Source: Vibrio hepatarius
GTDB lineage: Bacteria; Pseudomonadota; Gammaproteobacteria; Enterobacterales; Vibrionaceae
Direction: 5' to 3'
NCBI RefSeq assembly: GCF_018860525.1
Contig: NZ_JAHKPM010000017.1
Span: 87,781-151,780 of the forward strand
Length of the DNA stretch: 64,000 nt
In this document: positions 36,465 through 45,396 of the stretch, one piece after another
How positions within the stretch are numbered: position 1 is the stretch's first letter
Layout of the letters: the number at the start of each line of letters is the position of its first letter
Notes under the pieces: generated by a model
Told to the model about the DNA's origin: nothing
Databases searched by the model: none
The model's input: the letters and a program-made list of their open reading frames with translations, nothing else
Translations under genes and position numbers: made by a program

Positions 36465-37219
36465 AAATAAAAGCAAATATACTGATTGGCTTAATAAGCC
36501 TAATGTTGCCATCAGTTGTTCAAGCATCTGTTAATGAAACAGATAGCGCGGGTAGAACTAAGCTTATGGTTGAATTATCCACATGGAGGTACGGTGATAG
36601 CTTGGATAGGATAAATGCCCATATACTTGAATCATCATTTAATCCGCACATAAAGGATAATTTTGGTCGAACTGCTTTAGATTATGCTAAGAAGTATAAG
36701 GTGAAGCCAATTGAGTACGTTTTAGCTAAAAAGGAGTTTATCAGGCATTACAAGAAGGTAAATGATTATAAGTATGAGAGTGTTTTTAGTGACAAAGGTT
36801 CAGATGCCCAGTTCATCAAAGCTGTAGCTAATGGCTCATTGACTCAAGTAAAGAGATTTTTGAGTGAGCACAATGACTATAACTTAAATTATGAAATGGT
36901 TGGCGGGATTACTCCTTTGTCTGCTATCTCAATGATAAAAGACGTTGATCTATCAGCATTAATGTTCAGCGAGCTTGTTTCCAATGGTGCTAATGTTAAT
37001 GAGGTTTTGGATTACCAAAACGGCGATACTCTAGGTCATATATTTTGTGCGAATGACAATTATCTTATGCTGCTTTTGGCAATTTCGAAGGGATATGATA
37101 TAAATTTAAAAAATAAAGATGGCTTAGATGTTTACGAATATTCTGCGCAAAATGGGAAGAAGTTCTGTCAGGCGCATCTTGAAAATATAGCAAGAGTTAA
37201 AGATGGAAAAATACTGTAA
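36461..37219 (+). CDS. Exported ankyrin-repeat protein
   Basis: 252-aa protein with a signal peptide (about residues 1-22, cleavage after VQA) and three to four ankyrin-type repeats, for example SAGRTKLMVEL, DNFGRTALDYAKKY and GITPLSAI...LFSELVSNGANVNE. Likely periplasmic interaction module. Overlaps the last maturase by 4 bp and the Sel1 gene by 17 bp, so it belongs to the radical-SAM unit. An immunity, export or folding role is conceivable but not shown. Confidence 0.78.
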   Translation: MKIKANILIGLISLMLPSVVQASVNETDSAGRTKLMVELSTWRYGDSLDRINAHILESSFNPHIKDNFGRTALDYAKKYKVKPIEYVLAKKEFIRHYKKVNDYKYESVFSDKGSDAQFIKAVANGSLTQVKRFLSEHNDYNLNYEMVGGITPLSAISMIKDVDLSALMFSELVSNGANVNEVLDYQNGDTLGHIFCANDNYLMLLLAISKGYDINLKNKDGLDVYEYSAQNGKKFCQAHLENIARVKDGKIL

Positions 37220-37943
37220 CTCCTTTTTGGATAAACTCGTGATCGCCAAAACGATAAAAAACCCAAGGGAAGCAAAAGAAAAAATTGACTTGATAGTGAA
37301 AGAAATTAAGTCAGCAGCAAAGGATAAAAACAAAGAAGCCATCGTTGCCTACTGTTACCTTCAGGTTTCAGGATACAAGGTTGAGCAGAATGCTGTTGCT
37401 GGCAGGGAACGACTAAGTCAAATGATTACCAAGCAGCGTTGCCCTGAGGCTATGTTCTTCGTGGCAATTGCCTATCATCACGGAGACTTGGGTTACCCTG
37501 AGGATAAGACTAAAAGTGAACAATGGTTTAGGGATATCTCTGTAAATACTGAGCTGGAGGTTTCCGAAAGAAAGAGGGCTGTAGCGGCTAAGTATGTTGG
37601 AGGCTTATTCAAAGAAGGAGAGGTTGTGTCAAAAGATCTTGCTGAAGCAGCAAGGTTCTATTTAATTGCATCTGAACTCGGTTGCGAACAAAGCTCATTG
37701 TTACTTGGAACAATTTACCTGAATGGGACGGAGGGTGTTTTTGGGACAATCTTGGAGAGGGACTCTGTTAAGGGGTTATCACTGTTACACGCCTTAGCGG
37801 ATAAAGGTAACTCTAGTGCCATAGAGGCTATTGTTGTATACCATCTAAGGGAGGCGATGTCTTGGTGCTCAAAATCCACTAATAGATCTGAGGTTGTTCA
37901 TGCTTCAGCACAAGCTTTAGAATGCATTGAGTGGCGATTATAA
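37203..37943 (+). CDS. Sel1-repeat protein of the radical-SAM cluster
   Basis: 246-aa alpha-solenoid protein without a signal peptide. Sel1-like repeats are visible around residues 35-170, such as PEAMFFVAIAYHHGDLGYPED and DLAEAARFYLIASELGCEQSSLLLGTIYLNG. Last gene of the maturase unit, ending 14 bp before a strong hairpin. Presumably cytoplasmic and pairing with the exported ankyrin protein or with the maturases (inference). Confidence 0.75.
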   Translation: MEKYCNSFLDKLVIAKTIKNPREAKEKIDLIVKEIKSAAKDKNKEAIVAYCYLQVSGYKVEQNAVAGRERLSQMITKQRCPEAMFFVAIAYHHGDLGYPEDKTKSEQWFRDISVNTELEVSERKRAVAAKYVGGLFKEGEVVSKDLAEAARFYLIASELGCEQSSLLLGTIYLNGTEGVFGTILERDSVKGLSLLHALADKGNSSAIEAIVVYHLREAMSWCSKSTNRSEVVHASAQALECIEWRL

Positions 37944-37957
37944 TAGTTGAAAATATC

Positions 37958-37983
37958 AAGCAACGCCAATATTGGCGTTGCTT
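37958..37983. terminator. Bidirectional terminator
   Basis: Perfect 26-bp palindrome (13-bp stem without spare loop bases) between the Sel1 gene and the convergent sigma-factor gene. T-rich on the plus side. Confidence 0.8.
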
Positions 37984-37994
37984 TAGTTTTAAGG

Positions 37995-39761
37995 CTACAG
38001 GTAGTCAGTTAGCTTTTCGTCTTTGGTGACCTCTGAAAGCTTTTCACAACCTTTCTTTTCAAGTTGTCTAATCCTTTCTCTGGTAACCTTAAACTGTTTA
38101 CCAGCTTCCTCCAGAGTGTGCTCATGAGAAACGCCAAACCCATGTCTCATCATAAGTATCACTGCATCCCTCTCAGGAAGGTTTTTTAGAAGCTGCAACA
38201 AGACTCTTCTTCTTTCTTCAAGTTCGTAGTTTGTGCTTGGGCAGCAACCCACAGTACCTTCATCATCATATTCAATTAGTGATAAAAGCGATGCATTAGA
38301 TTCATCATTATTGCTCGATGACGGGGCAACATGTAAGCTAATAGGATCTCTTTTTGAGCTAATGGCTAGTTTGACTTTCTCAACATCTACATTTAGATTT
38401 TCTGCAGCCTCTAGTTCTGTAGGTGGCCTACTTTTAGCTGATGTATATGCCTTAGTGAACTTATCAATTTTCTTGATTAATTCCTGCATATGAGCCGGAA
38501 TTCTAATCTGTGTAGCCTGATCATGCATTGCTCGCGTAATTGCTTGCCTAATCCACCAAGTAGCGTAAGTGCTAAATTTGTTGCCCATTCTGTAATCGAA
38601 CTTCTCAACTGCTCTTTGAAGACCTATATTGCCCTCTTGAACCAGATCCATGAACTCTACAGTAGGACTTCTGTATTTTTTAGCTACATGAATAACAAGT
38701 AGCAAATTAGCTTCACACATTTTGTTTATGCTTTGCGTCGTTTTGTTGCTATAGTCGAATGTAATTTTCCAAACCTTCTCAAGTAGGGTTGGTGAGATAC
38801 CAATTCCTTTTCCCAGTTTTTCAATATCTAGGCTTATTAGAGCTAGTTTGCTTCTGTGATGGTCTGGAACAGATAGAGTGCTTAGCTGGCCTTGATTAAT
38901 TGTGGCATAATAGTGACCAATAAGCTTATCTCGACTCATCTTTGAGCCATTTTCAAGGCTCATATATTTTTTCTTTAAGCCAAAAAGTTGATAACTTACT
39001 TCTTTTGCTGACTTTATTAGTTGCTTGACGTAATCGTTATCAACATTGAATTTTGTTAGTTGCAATATGTCTTCAATGTACGATTTGGCTTCATGAGGTA
39101 GAGTTTTGAACTCGTTTAGGTCAGCATATTTAAATGAGTAGAAAGAGTAAGGCGCAGAGTATTCTTGTGGCTCACCTTTTTTCAGCTTTTGCTTAACAAG
39201 AAGTTTCTCTTTATTTTCAGATATAGTGACAGGATCTAGGCTTCTGAAAAATATAGCCATTTTCTCAACAATTTCTGCGTTAAGGATATTTACTAACTTT
39301 GGTGCAGTTTGCGCTATAGATTCAATAATCCCTGCCACTAACTCAAGACCTTCGTCCTCTGGCTCTTGTTCTTGCTCAGGGTCATCATCATCGGTCTTCT
39401 TTTTGCTATAGCATGAAATCTTTGGATGAGAATTCACTTGTCTATTCTGCCTTTCTAGTTCATCCATTAGTAGATCAAGTGCAGGCTTGAATAGGAGGAC
39501 AAAAGCTAAAGAAGTGTTCTTTGTGAACTCAATTTGTTGGCTGATTATTATCTCTTGGCCTTTTGTCAAAAGTTTTGTGCGACCTGCTTCGAGCATATAC
39601 CTTGAGGCTGCATCTTTATGTTTGTTTTCAGCAGTGTTTTTAACTGCATCGAGAAACTCTTGTTGACCTTCATAATCTTCAATTGAGTCTGAATCATCTA
39701 CAAATTGATTATCATCAATGTCTACATCTGGAAATATATCTTCTATAGATTTCGTGTTCAT
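37995..39761 (-). CDS. RpoD-like (primary-type) RNA polymerase sigma factor
   Basis: 588-aa sigma-70 family protein. Regions 2.1-2.4 are nearly canonical: [33 protein letters not shown] and [20 protein letters not shown]. Regions 3 and 4 end with the helix-turn-helix [24 protein letters not shown] large acidic segment before region 2 corresponds to the RpoD non-conserved region and contains an Asp/Glu-rich stretch near residues 120-140. It lacks a clear region 1.1. ATG 39761 is chosen over a GTG three codons up. It splits the pilus block on the opposite strand. It could drive a plasmid-specific regulon, with the pilus and maturation genes as candidates (inference). Confidence 0.9.
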   Translation of the reverse strand: MNTKSIEDIFPDVDIDDNQFVDDSDSIEDYEGQQEFLDAVKNTAENKHKDAASRYMLEAGRTKLLTKGQEIIISQQIEFTKNTSLAFVLLFKPALDLLMDELERQNRQVNSHPKISCYSKKKTDDDDPEQEQEPEDEGLELVAGIIESIAQTAPKLVNILNAEIVEKMAIFFRSLDPVTISENKEKLLVKQKLKKGEPQEYSAPYSFYSFKYADLNEFKTLPHEAKSYIEDILQLTKFNVDNDYVKQLIKSAKEVSYQLFGLKKKYMSLENGSKMSRDKLIGHYYATINQGQLSTLSVPDHHRSKLALISLDIEKLGKGIGISPTLLEKVWKITFDYSNKTTQSINKMCEANLLLVIHVAKKYRSPTVEFMDLVQEGNIGLQRAVEKFDYRMGNKFSTYATWWIRQAITRAMHDQATQIRIPAHMQELIKKIDKFTKAYTSAKSRPPTELEAAENLNVDVEKVKLAISSKRDPISLHVAPSSSNNDESNASLLSLIEYDDEGTVGCCPSTNYELEERRRVLLQLLKNLPERDAVILMMRHGFGVSHEHTLEEAGKQFKVTRERIRQLEKKGCEKLSEVTKDEKLTDYL

Positions 39762-39863
39762 TGCTTTCACTTTAATTCTTAAGTATTAATTTATTATTGA
39801 ATGTAATTTTGGGCGTGTCTATTGTATTTTAGCCGATTCAATTACTATATTTTTTAGAAAAGC

Positions 39864-40235
39864 ATGGATATTAAACGAACAATGCCTAGAGTTGGTTGCT
39901 CTATCCCTTGCAAGATAATTTTTAACGAGACCTCAGAGCTTCATGGTTATGTCGCGGATGTTTCTTGTGATGGATTGTCTTTTTCTCCTAGCTATGGCGA
40001 ATTCCCAGAATCTTTTAGTAATTCTAAGTCCTTTAGTGTTGAGATTGATATGTCTGATTTTTCAGATATCGGAAAAAAAATTAATTTTGAAGCAAACCTT
40101 AAGTGGAAAAGAGGGATGATTGTTGGCTTTAAGGTTGAATTCATGGATATGGCTAACTTTAAGAAGTGGTGGTTCCTTGTTTTCACTTTATTTTTCCCAA
40201 GAAACCAAAAACCTAAGTCAAATGGACATATTTAA
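39864..40235 (+). CDS. PilZ-domain c-di-GMP receptor
   Basis: 123-aa protein consisting mainly of a PilZ domain. Both ligand-binding signatures are present: RxxxR (R5-TMP-R9) and DxSxxG (DVSCDG). It should therefore bind c-di-GMP. The C-terminus is aromatic (KKWWFLVFTLFF) and may touch the membrane. It opens the second half of the pilus block and overlaps the pseudo-ATPase gene by 14 bp. That suggests c-di-GMP control of pilus assembly through that neighbour. Confidence 0.82.
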   Translation: MDIKRTMPRVGCSIPCKIIFNETSELHGYVADVSCDGLSFSPSYGEFPESFSNSKSFSVEIDMSDFSDIGKKINFEANLKWKRGMIVGFKVEFMDMANFKKWWFLVFTLFFPRNQKPKSNGHI

Positions 40236-41352
40236 AGAAGCGCTGAAGAGGGTGAGAGATCCAATATACAAAAATCGTCTACTTAATGATAAAAAGGTAG
40301 AAGGTTGTGTATTTAGTTTCTTAGGTACTGATATTGAGGGGATGTTGCTGCCACATAACTCCAACGCAGCCCAAGTGCTCCACAGAGGAGTCGAAAAAGT
40401 AATCCATACCAAAAACTCCTTGTCGCATATTAGTAAAGTATCGGGGAAAGACATGTCTCTATCTGTATTTGGTAAAGAATATATGATCAGAAATAGAGGT
40501 GATGTTTCGCTAGTATATAGAGATTTATCTGACATGCTTCACCTTGGAATTTTCAATGAGAAACTGGACAGATTCTTATCTGCTACTAATAGCGGGGGTG
40601 GTTTATCTCTAGTTGGCTCACCATCTCTGCTTTTGAGCGCGGCTTTACTCGATTGTATAGAGAAAAAGATGAAGAGTTCTGTTTGTAGGTTGGTTAAGGT
40701 TAAAAATAAGTTCAAAGCTTTAGAATATAGTGTTGATGGAAGTACATGTGTATTGGATATATGCTTTGATTCATTAACAGAAGCGCTTAATTATATTGAG
40801 TTATCACCATATAGATACATATTTATAGAATCATATTCTGGTTTCACTGCAATTCATGAGGCGCTTAATTTATCAACTCAAGGTAAAGTTGTAGTTTACT
40901 GTGAGTCTGGAGTAGGTTCTACATATTCAATATATAATGCGCAAACTACTCTTGATAACAATGTTTTTAGTTCTATGTTTTTATCCTCTATGTTTGTCAA
41001 CACTTTGCCTTGCGTTCACGGGAAGAGGCTACCGAAAGTGACTTTTAACAGGCATAGATCTTATTCAAAATGGTCTGTGTTAAAAAGTTCACCAACCCCA
41101 AATGAATATGTCTTAATTGATCCAGTGGATGGAATTGATTCAGTCGCGGTAGGGGCAATTCTTTTATCGGAAGTTGTTGAGACATCTAAGGCATTGAAAA
41201 AATGGATTGCTGAGAATATAAGCCCTTCGGACTTAGCGGCTAATTTAAGACTTGATCAGGGTTGGTTATCTATTTCAGATGAGGCTTCTAAGGCAGCAAG
41301 GGAGGAATTAGTTACCTTCGATCAAATTCAAAATAAAATAACCTTAATTTAG
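40222..41352 (+). CDS. Degenerate GspE/PilT-like protein (pseudo-ATPase)
   Basis: 376-aa protein with the outline of a secretion ATPase but without its catalytic residues. The P-loop position reads GGGLSLVGSPSLLLSAALLD (no GKS/T). The Walker B-like segment reads YRYIFIESYSGFTAIHEAL. The following GKVVVYCESG aligns with the His-box strand (GHLVFGTLH type). It cannot be expected to hydrolyse ATP. ATG 40222 is used because the upstream reading runs through the PilZ gene. Coupled to PilZ by a 14-bp overlap and placed just before the pilin, it may regulate or cap the ATPase ring. Assignment is by motif layout only. Confidence 0.6.
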   Translation: MDIFKEALKRVRDPIYKNRLLNDKKVEGCVFSFLGTDIEGMLLPHNSNAAQVLHRGVEKVIHTKNSLSHISKVSGKDMSLSVFGKEYMIRNRGDVSLVYRDLSDMLHLGIFNEKLDRFLSATNSGGGLSLVGSPSLLLSAALLDCIEKKMKSSVCRLVKVKNKFKALEYSVDGSTCVLDICFDSLTEALNYIELSPYRYIFIESYSGFTAIHEALNLSTQGKVVVYCESGVGSTYSIYNAQTTLDNNVFSSMFLSSMFVNTLPCVHGKRLPKVTFNRHRSYSKWSVLKSSPTPNEYVLIDPVDGIDSVAVGAILLSEVVETSKALKKWIAENISPSDLAANLRLDQGWLSISDEASKAAREELVTFDQIQNKITLI

Positions 41353-41403
41353 TTTTTTTGTTTGAAAAAGTTATTTTAAGTTCTTACTATTTTAAGAAAA
41401 ACT

Positions 41404-41940
41404 ATGCGTAATAACACAATTAATCTCAAACCCAAATCTAAAAAGGGTTTTACAATAATCGAAATAACAGTAGCGCTTGTCGTTATTGCGATTCTTTCAG
41501 CAACTCTGTTGCCTCGATTCTTTGAACAGCAAAAAGCAAGTCAAGCTAAGTCGGAGTTCGACAAAATTACTGAACTAAGGCAGCGTATCGAAAACCTTTA
41601 TGATGGTGACCTTAATTATGATGGAGTAGATGTAGCTTGGTTAGACCAGGTCCCTAAATCATTCACTAAGAAAGGTAAGAACGTTTACAATGTTTGGAAA
41701 AACACTATTACTGTTGGAAAACATGGGCAAAATGGCTACTACATCGAGTACAACAAGGTTCCTAAGGGGATTGCATGTACAGAGTTCGCAAAGCTTGGTA
41801 GAGATGCAGGTTGGGCTGAAATTAAAATTGATACTGCAAGCGTTTTAGCTGAAACTAGCACTCCGAATATAGCTAAATATTGCAGAGCTGACAATTCTAC
41901 GGCAGTAGTTAGTGCATTCCGATTCATCCACAAAACGTAA
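41404..41940 (+). CDS. pilS: Major type IVb prepilin (PilS-like)
   Basis: 178-aa prepilin. Leader with KSKKG, cleavage expected between G and F, then the hydrophobic helix FTIIEITVALVVIAILSATL with the E5 residue needed for assembly. The mature part has two cysteines (in IACTEF and KYCRAD) likely forming the C-terminal disulfide loop. Followed by a strong terminator hairpin that would keep pilin transcripts in excess over downstream minor components. No Shine-Dalgarno (AAGAAAAACT before ATG). Confidence 0.88.
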   Translation: MRNNTINLKPKSKKGFTIIEITVALVVIAILSATLLPRFFEQQKASQAKSEFDKITELRQRIENLYDGDLNYDGVDVAWLDQVPKSFTKKGKNVYNVWKNTITVGKHGQNGYYIEYNKVPKGIACTEFAKLGRDAGWAEIKIDTASVLAETSTPNIAKYCRADNSTAVVSAFRFIHKT

Positions 41941-41958
41941 TAGAAAAAACTAAATAAT

Positions 41959-41985
41959 AGCCGCTGAATTTTCAGCGGCTTTTTT
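41959..41985 (+). terminator. Terminator/attenuator after the major pilin
   Basis: 10-bp perfect stem (41959-41968 with 41971-41980), 2-nt loop, six T. Lies between the major pilin and the PilV-like gene. Confidence 0.9.
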
Positions 41986-42012
41986 ATTTCCTATAATTAC
42001 AGAAAAAATAAA

Positions 42013-43782
42013 ATGCTAATTAAAAGAAGGGGAGGGTATTTATTGATAGAGGCGATACTTGCCTCAGCTATTATTTCTGCCGCAATATTGTTTAGAACCC
42101 AGATAGAGCTTAAGCATAAACAAATTGATGAAATCAAGTCGCTTGCTTCAAATGCAGTAAAGATTCCATATGCTATCGACAAGAGAACCTTGCTCGATGG
42201 GCATACACTAGGGTTACCAACCAATAAGTTCACTGGTGCCAAAGATACGGTACAAAACTTTTTGGAGAAGTCTCTAGTAGGTAGTAGTAGTGCTGCATGC
42301 TCGGGTGGTTGGTCTCCAGTTGATGCAGCAAACGGCGCTATGAACCTAATACCTTGTAACTTATTTAATTACGCCAAGATGCCTTTCGGTCTTGATATGG
42401 ATGGTTCGTATGATCTTACTCCTGACGGCACAGTTAGAAGTTACGGAATTGAGTTATACCACAAAACAGACTTGGACTTTGAAAAGTACGCTCAGATTTA
42501 TTCTCAACTGGTTAATTATTCGAGGATTCTTGATGCGCCCCAAATGACAGGCACTCATAAGTATTTTCTTGTGCACAGAACTACAGGCGCTGAACTTACC
42601 CCGAAAGAATGCAATCTGGCAAAAAGCCAATGTTCTTTTCGAGCTGAGTATTCAACAAATTACGTTGGAATGGGAGAAGACCCGTACTTAAGGGTTAATG
42701 GGTCTAATTTTATGAGAGGTGATATCCGTTTTCAGGGGATCGGTAGTGCAACTCTTAAGTGTACTAAGATCACCGATTCTGGCGTATCGTCCCAAGCTGA
42801 GTGTGGCTTAGATTATGATCAGCCTTCTCAAGATTTAACGCTAAATTCAAGGAATGCTAACTCAGAAAATTTCTATCTCACGAATAGTAGCTTAAAAAAC
42901 ACATCTGGATCATTGATGCCAGTGTCGTGTGTCGCCTACAACGGTTCAACTAGAGCTAATGTTGCGTGCGGAATGACCATCCTTAAAGATCCTTCCAATG
43001 CAAACAAAGTTATATCTAGAGCGGCTTTGGATGAAATTGCCTCAAAAGGCTCTATCTACACACTAAATGGCTCTGGCAAGACTTTCACTGTAGCAGCAAG
43101 CACAGGTAACGTTGACACAAAAGGTAGCATTAAGGCGGACGGCAGCTTGACTGTTGGCGCTAATGCAGGCATTAAAAGTGCCAACAGTGCTCAAAGGTTA
43201 ACTTTAGATAATGGTCAAATTCACTTTGAAGGAGTCATACCAACACTAAAAGACACAGATTTGTTCGCTAAAAAGACTAGTTTGACTAATACCAAGCAGC
43301 TAGCAAATGAATTGGTTACTAAAGGATACCTTCATAGTTTTAATCAAATAATTGATGTTAGGGTTGTTAACTCAGGAGTAACTCATAGTCTTTATGCATG
43401 TCCTAATGGTCAATATGCTGACGTTATTGGTTTCCCTGCTGAATCATCATTGCTGAGTAGTGAGCACCAAATAAACCAAGTTTGTCCTTATATCGAGGGC
43501 AGAAGAATACCTCTGATTCGCTTAGGTTTGCCAATAAGTAAGCCTGCGTATAACTCCATCAGTAGTTCGGTCAACATAACTTACAAACTTGGGTGCAGAT
43601 GGGAGGGTGATTATGCTCAAGCATGGTTTATGAATGTGAATAAAGGCACAGGTAGTTTTCTACCAAGGTTCTACCTTATCTCTCCAAGAAAATATGGTTC
43701 AAACGCTGTTGCCAACATTGAGGTCGCAATGAAGTTTATGAGTATACAATATTGTGGACAAGGTGGACTAAATACTAAGTAA
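42013..43782 (+). CDS. pilV: PilV-like large minor pilin (pilus tip adhesin)
   Basis: 589-aa protein with a pilin-like N-terminus: RRGG, then YLLIEAILASAIISAAILF with the Glu at position 5 of the mature form. The long, cysteine-containing C-terminal domain includes a low-complexity Gly/Ser/Thr/Asn segment (about 355-420). In R64, PilV carries the lipopolysaccharide-binding tip whose end is switched by the shufflon. Here a single fixed C-terminus is seen and no shufflon repeats or recombinase gene follow. Terminated by a hairpin 28 bp downstream. Confidence 0.82.
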   Translation: MLIKRRGGYLLIEAILASAIISAAILFRTQIELKHKQIDEIKSLASNAVKIPYAIDKRTLLDGHTLGLPTNKFTGAKDTVQNFLEKSLVGSSSAACSGGWSPVDAANGAMNLIPCNLFNYAKMPFGLDMDGSYDLTPDGTVRSYGIELYHKTDLDFEKYAQIYSQLVNYSRILDAPQMTGTHKYFLVHRTTGAELTPKECNLAKSQCSFRAEYSTNYVGMGEDPYLRVNGSNFMRGDIRFQGIGSATLKCTKITDSGVSSQAECGLDYDQPSQDLTLNSRNANSENFYLTNSSLKNTSGSLMPVSCVAYNGSTRANVACGMTILKDPSNANKVISRAALDEIASKGSIYTLNGSGKTFTVAASTGNVDTKGSIKADGSLTVGANAGIKSANSAQRLTLDNGQIHFEGVIPTLKDTDLFAKKTSLTNTKQLANELVTKGYLHSFNQIIDVRVVNSGVTHSLYACPNGQYADVIGFPAESSLLSSEHQINQVCPYIEGRRIPLIRLGLPISKPAYNSISSSVNITYKLGCRWEGDYAQAWFMNVNKGTGSFLPRFYLISPRKYGSNAVANIEVAMKFMSIQYCGQGGLNTK

Positions 43783-43810
43783 GCCTTATTTTTCACAAAT
43801 TCAATCTCTT

Positions 43811-43835
43811 AGACCTGCCATCTGGCGGGTCTTTT
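43811..43835 (+). terminator. Rho-independent terminator after pilV-like gene
   Basis: 10-bp stem with one G-T pair (43811-43820 with 43823-43832), 2-nt loop and a short T run. Confidence 0.8.
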
Positions 43836-43870
43836 ATTACCCTCATTTTTTACCTATCTTTAAATAAAAA

Positions 43871-44410
43871 ATGAAAATAGCTAAAGCAATTTTTCCAATA
43901 TCTATAATCTTCGCTTCAGGCTGTTCTTCTTTGAATGATGTAGAGCCTGCTGAGCTTAGATTCAACGAGAATTCATTCTCAAATGACTCTATATCTAATT
44001 CCCTATACAAGCTCAGTGAGAGCGCAGAGGTTGCCGCAAATGCTCAACGTGCTTTAGCTGAACTAGCAAATGGTATGGCGTCTCAGCAAATGACTGGAGA
44101 GCAATACAATGAATATGTATTCCAAAAGTCATATATACCAGAAGGAATGGAAAGAAGTGTAGGTGATATCGAGTGGTCGGGTCCAGCATTGCCGTTACTT
44201 AAGGTTGTATCTGAAATGGCGGGATATGTAGTGGCAGAGCCTGCTCATAAGCCGTTATTTGAACCAATTGTTAGACTTAATACGATAAAGTCTGGTAAGC
44301 AATATAGCGTTAATGATGTCATCAGGGCAATTGAAGCCTCAAATAAAGAGGAAATATCAATTGATATTCTTGAGAAAAGCAAAATTATTAATATAAATTA
44401 CTTCTACTAA
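43871..44410 (+). CDS. traH: DotD/TraH-family lipoprotein
   Basis: 179-aa outer-membrane lipoprotein of the type IVB secretion core. Signal peptide with lipobox FASGC (Cys about 19). The DotD signature region is present: SVGDIEWSGPALPLLKVVSE, then YVV...P and a C-terminal VNDVIRAIEASN with secretin-N0-like fold. In Dot/Icm and IncI transfer systems DotD helps target the DotH ring to the outer membrane together with DotC. The next gene starts at the A of its stop codon. Confidence 0.82.
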   Translation: MKIAKAIFPISIIFASGCSSLNDVEPAELRFNENSFSNDSISNSLYKLSESAEVAANAQRALAELANGMASQQMTGEQYNEYVFQKSYIPEGMERSVGDIEWSGPALPLLKVVSEMAGYVVAEPAHKPLFEPIVRLNTIKSGKQYSVNDVIRAIEASNKEEISIDILEKSKIININYFY

Positions 44411-45396
44411 TGGATAACATTTCAACTGAAGATTTAGGCAAATATCTCCCTAATGACGATAATACGAATAAAGAGTTATCTAGAGATGATCAGCGCAGAA
44501 TAATCAAATCATTTAATAATGATGAAGCTGTCAGAAAATACATACTTGCTGATGAGATTAAATCAAACAACGTTACCTCAGAGGATGCGTCATTGAAGGG
44601 GGTTCTTCTTTTCACAACACCAAGCCTCACCAATATGCAACAACAAGCGTTAAGCAGGGAGGATGTTCAGGAGAGGAGAAAAACTCAAATCGAAAAACAG
44701 ACTAGAGGGAATATTATATATAATGAAGCTGTAAGGTACGGTGCGCAAGTTGCTCTTAGGAATACTCTCCTTGAGTTTCAGTCTCATATTAGAAAAGAAA
44801 GTAGTAGCTTAGAGGCTAATTATAATTTTAGTAACTATATGCTGCACAAGAATACTATTATTCCGCCGATCATAAATATCAATCAAGATGGTGTAACCTT
44901 TTCAGATGATAAGTTTACAAAGTTTGATTTTAGGTACTCAATAACATCTCAGGCAAGATTCACAGATAGGGTTCCAAACTACATAGATTACTTAACTTTT
45001 CAGGAATACTCTGTACGTGACCCTTCTGTTTTCAATATTCCTCTGACTCAGAATGAGTTGACATATTGGATGAATGGTATATTTGATGGATGGAAGAGAG
45101 GTGATGTTCAGGCCGAAATTGAAATTGATAATGCAATATCTAGGCTTAAGTTGGATTTCTTGGGAATGGTCAGGTATCACATGCTTAGAAAGAAGAACAT
45201 GGTGTCAGAACCAGTGGTATCAAAATCAACTTTGGGATTGTCAGGTGATCATAAGTCTATAGATATCGGTGTTGTGAATTTTGTGATTGATGGTGCACCA
45301 GTATTCGAGCTTGATATGAATAACTGGACGCCTTTACCAATGATTGATGAAGTTGAACTTAAAGAATTTATTAAAAGAAAAAATGGAGGTAAGTAA
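44410..45396 (+). CDS. traI: DotC/TraI-family transfer protein
   Basis: 328-aa DotC homologue. Family blocks include YGAQVALRNTLLEF, IIPPIININQDG, ARFTDRVPNYIDYLTF, ELTYWMNGIFDGWKRG and LDFLGMVRYHML. DotC is normally a signal-peptide lipoprotein partnering DotD and DotH, yet this one starts MDNISTEDLG with no signal or lipobox. Either the real start is missed, or export differs. It overlaps DotB by 14 bp and starts at the stop codon of DotD, so the three are one translational unit. Confidence 0.82.
   Translation: MDNISTEDLGKYLPNDDNTNKELSRDDQRRIIKSFNNDEAVRKYILADEIKSNNVTSEDASLKGVLLFTTPSLTNMQQQALSREDVQERRKTQIEKQTRGNIIYNEAVRYGAQVALRNTLLEFQSHIRKESSSLEANYNFSNYMLHKNTIIPPIININQDGVTFSDDKFTKFDFRYSITSQARFTDRVPNYIDYLTFQEYSVRDPSVFNIPLTQNELTYWMNGIFDGWKRGDVQAEIEIDNAISRLKLDFLGMVRYHMLRKKNMVSEPVVSKSTLGLSGDHKSIDIGVVNFVIDGAPVFELDMNNWTPLPMIDEVELKEFIKRKNGGK

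Noticed and set aside
2413..36584. DnaA boxes (TTATCCACA at about 2415, 13191, 16443, 36576) as origin signs
   Set aside because: Four scattered single copies, all inside coding sequence, with no cluster or AT-rich unwinding array.
42013..43871. PilV shufflon
   Set aside because: No inverted sfx-type repeats, alternative C-terminal segments or recombinase gene follow; a terminator comes right after the stop.
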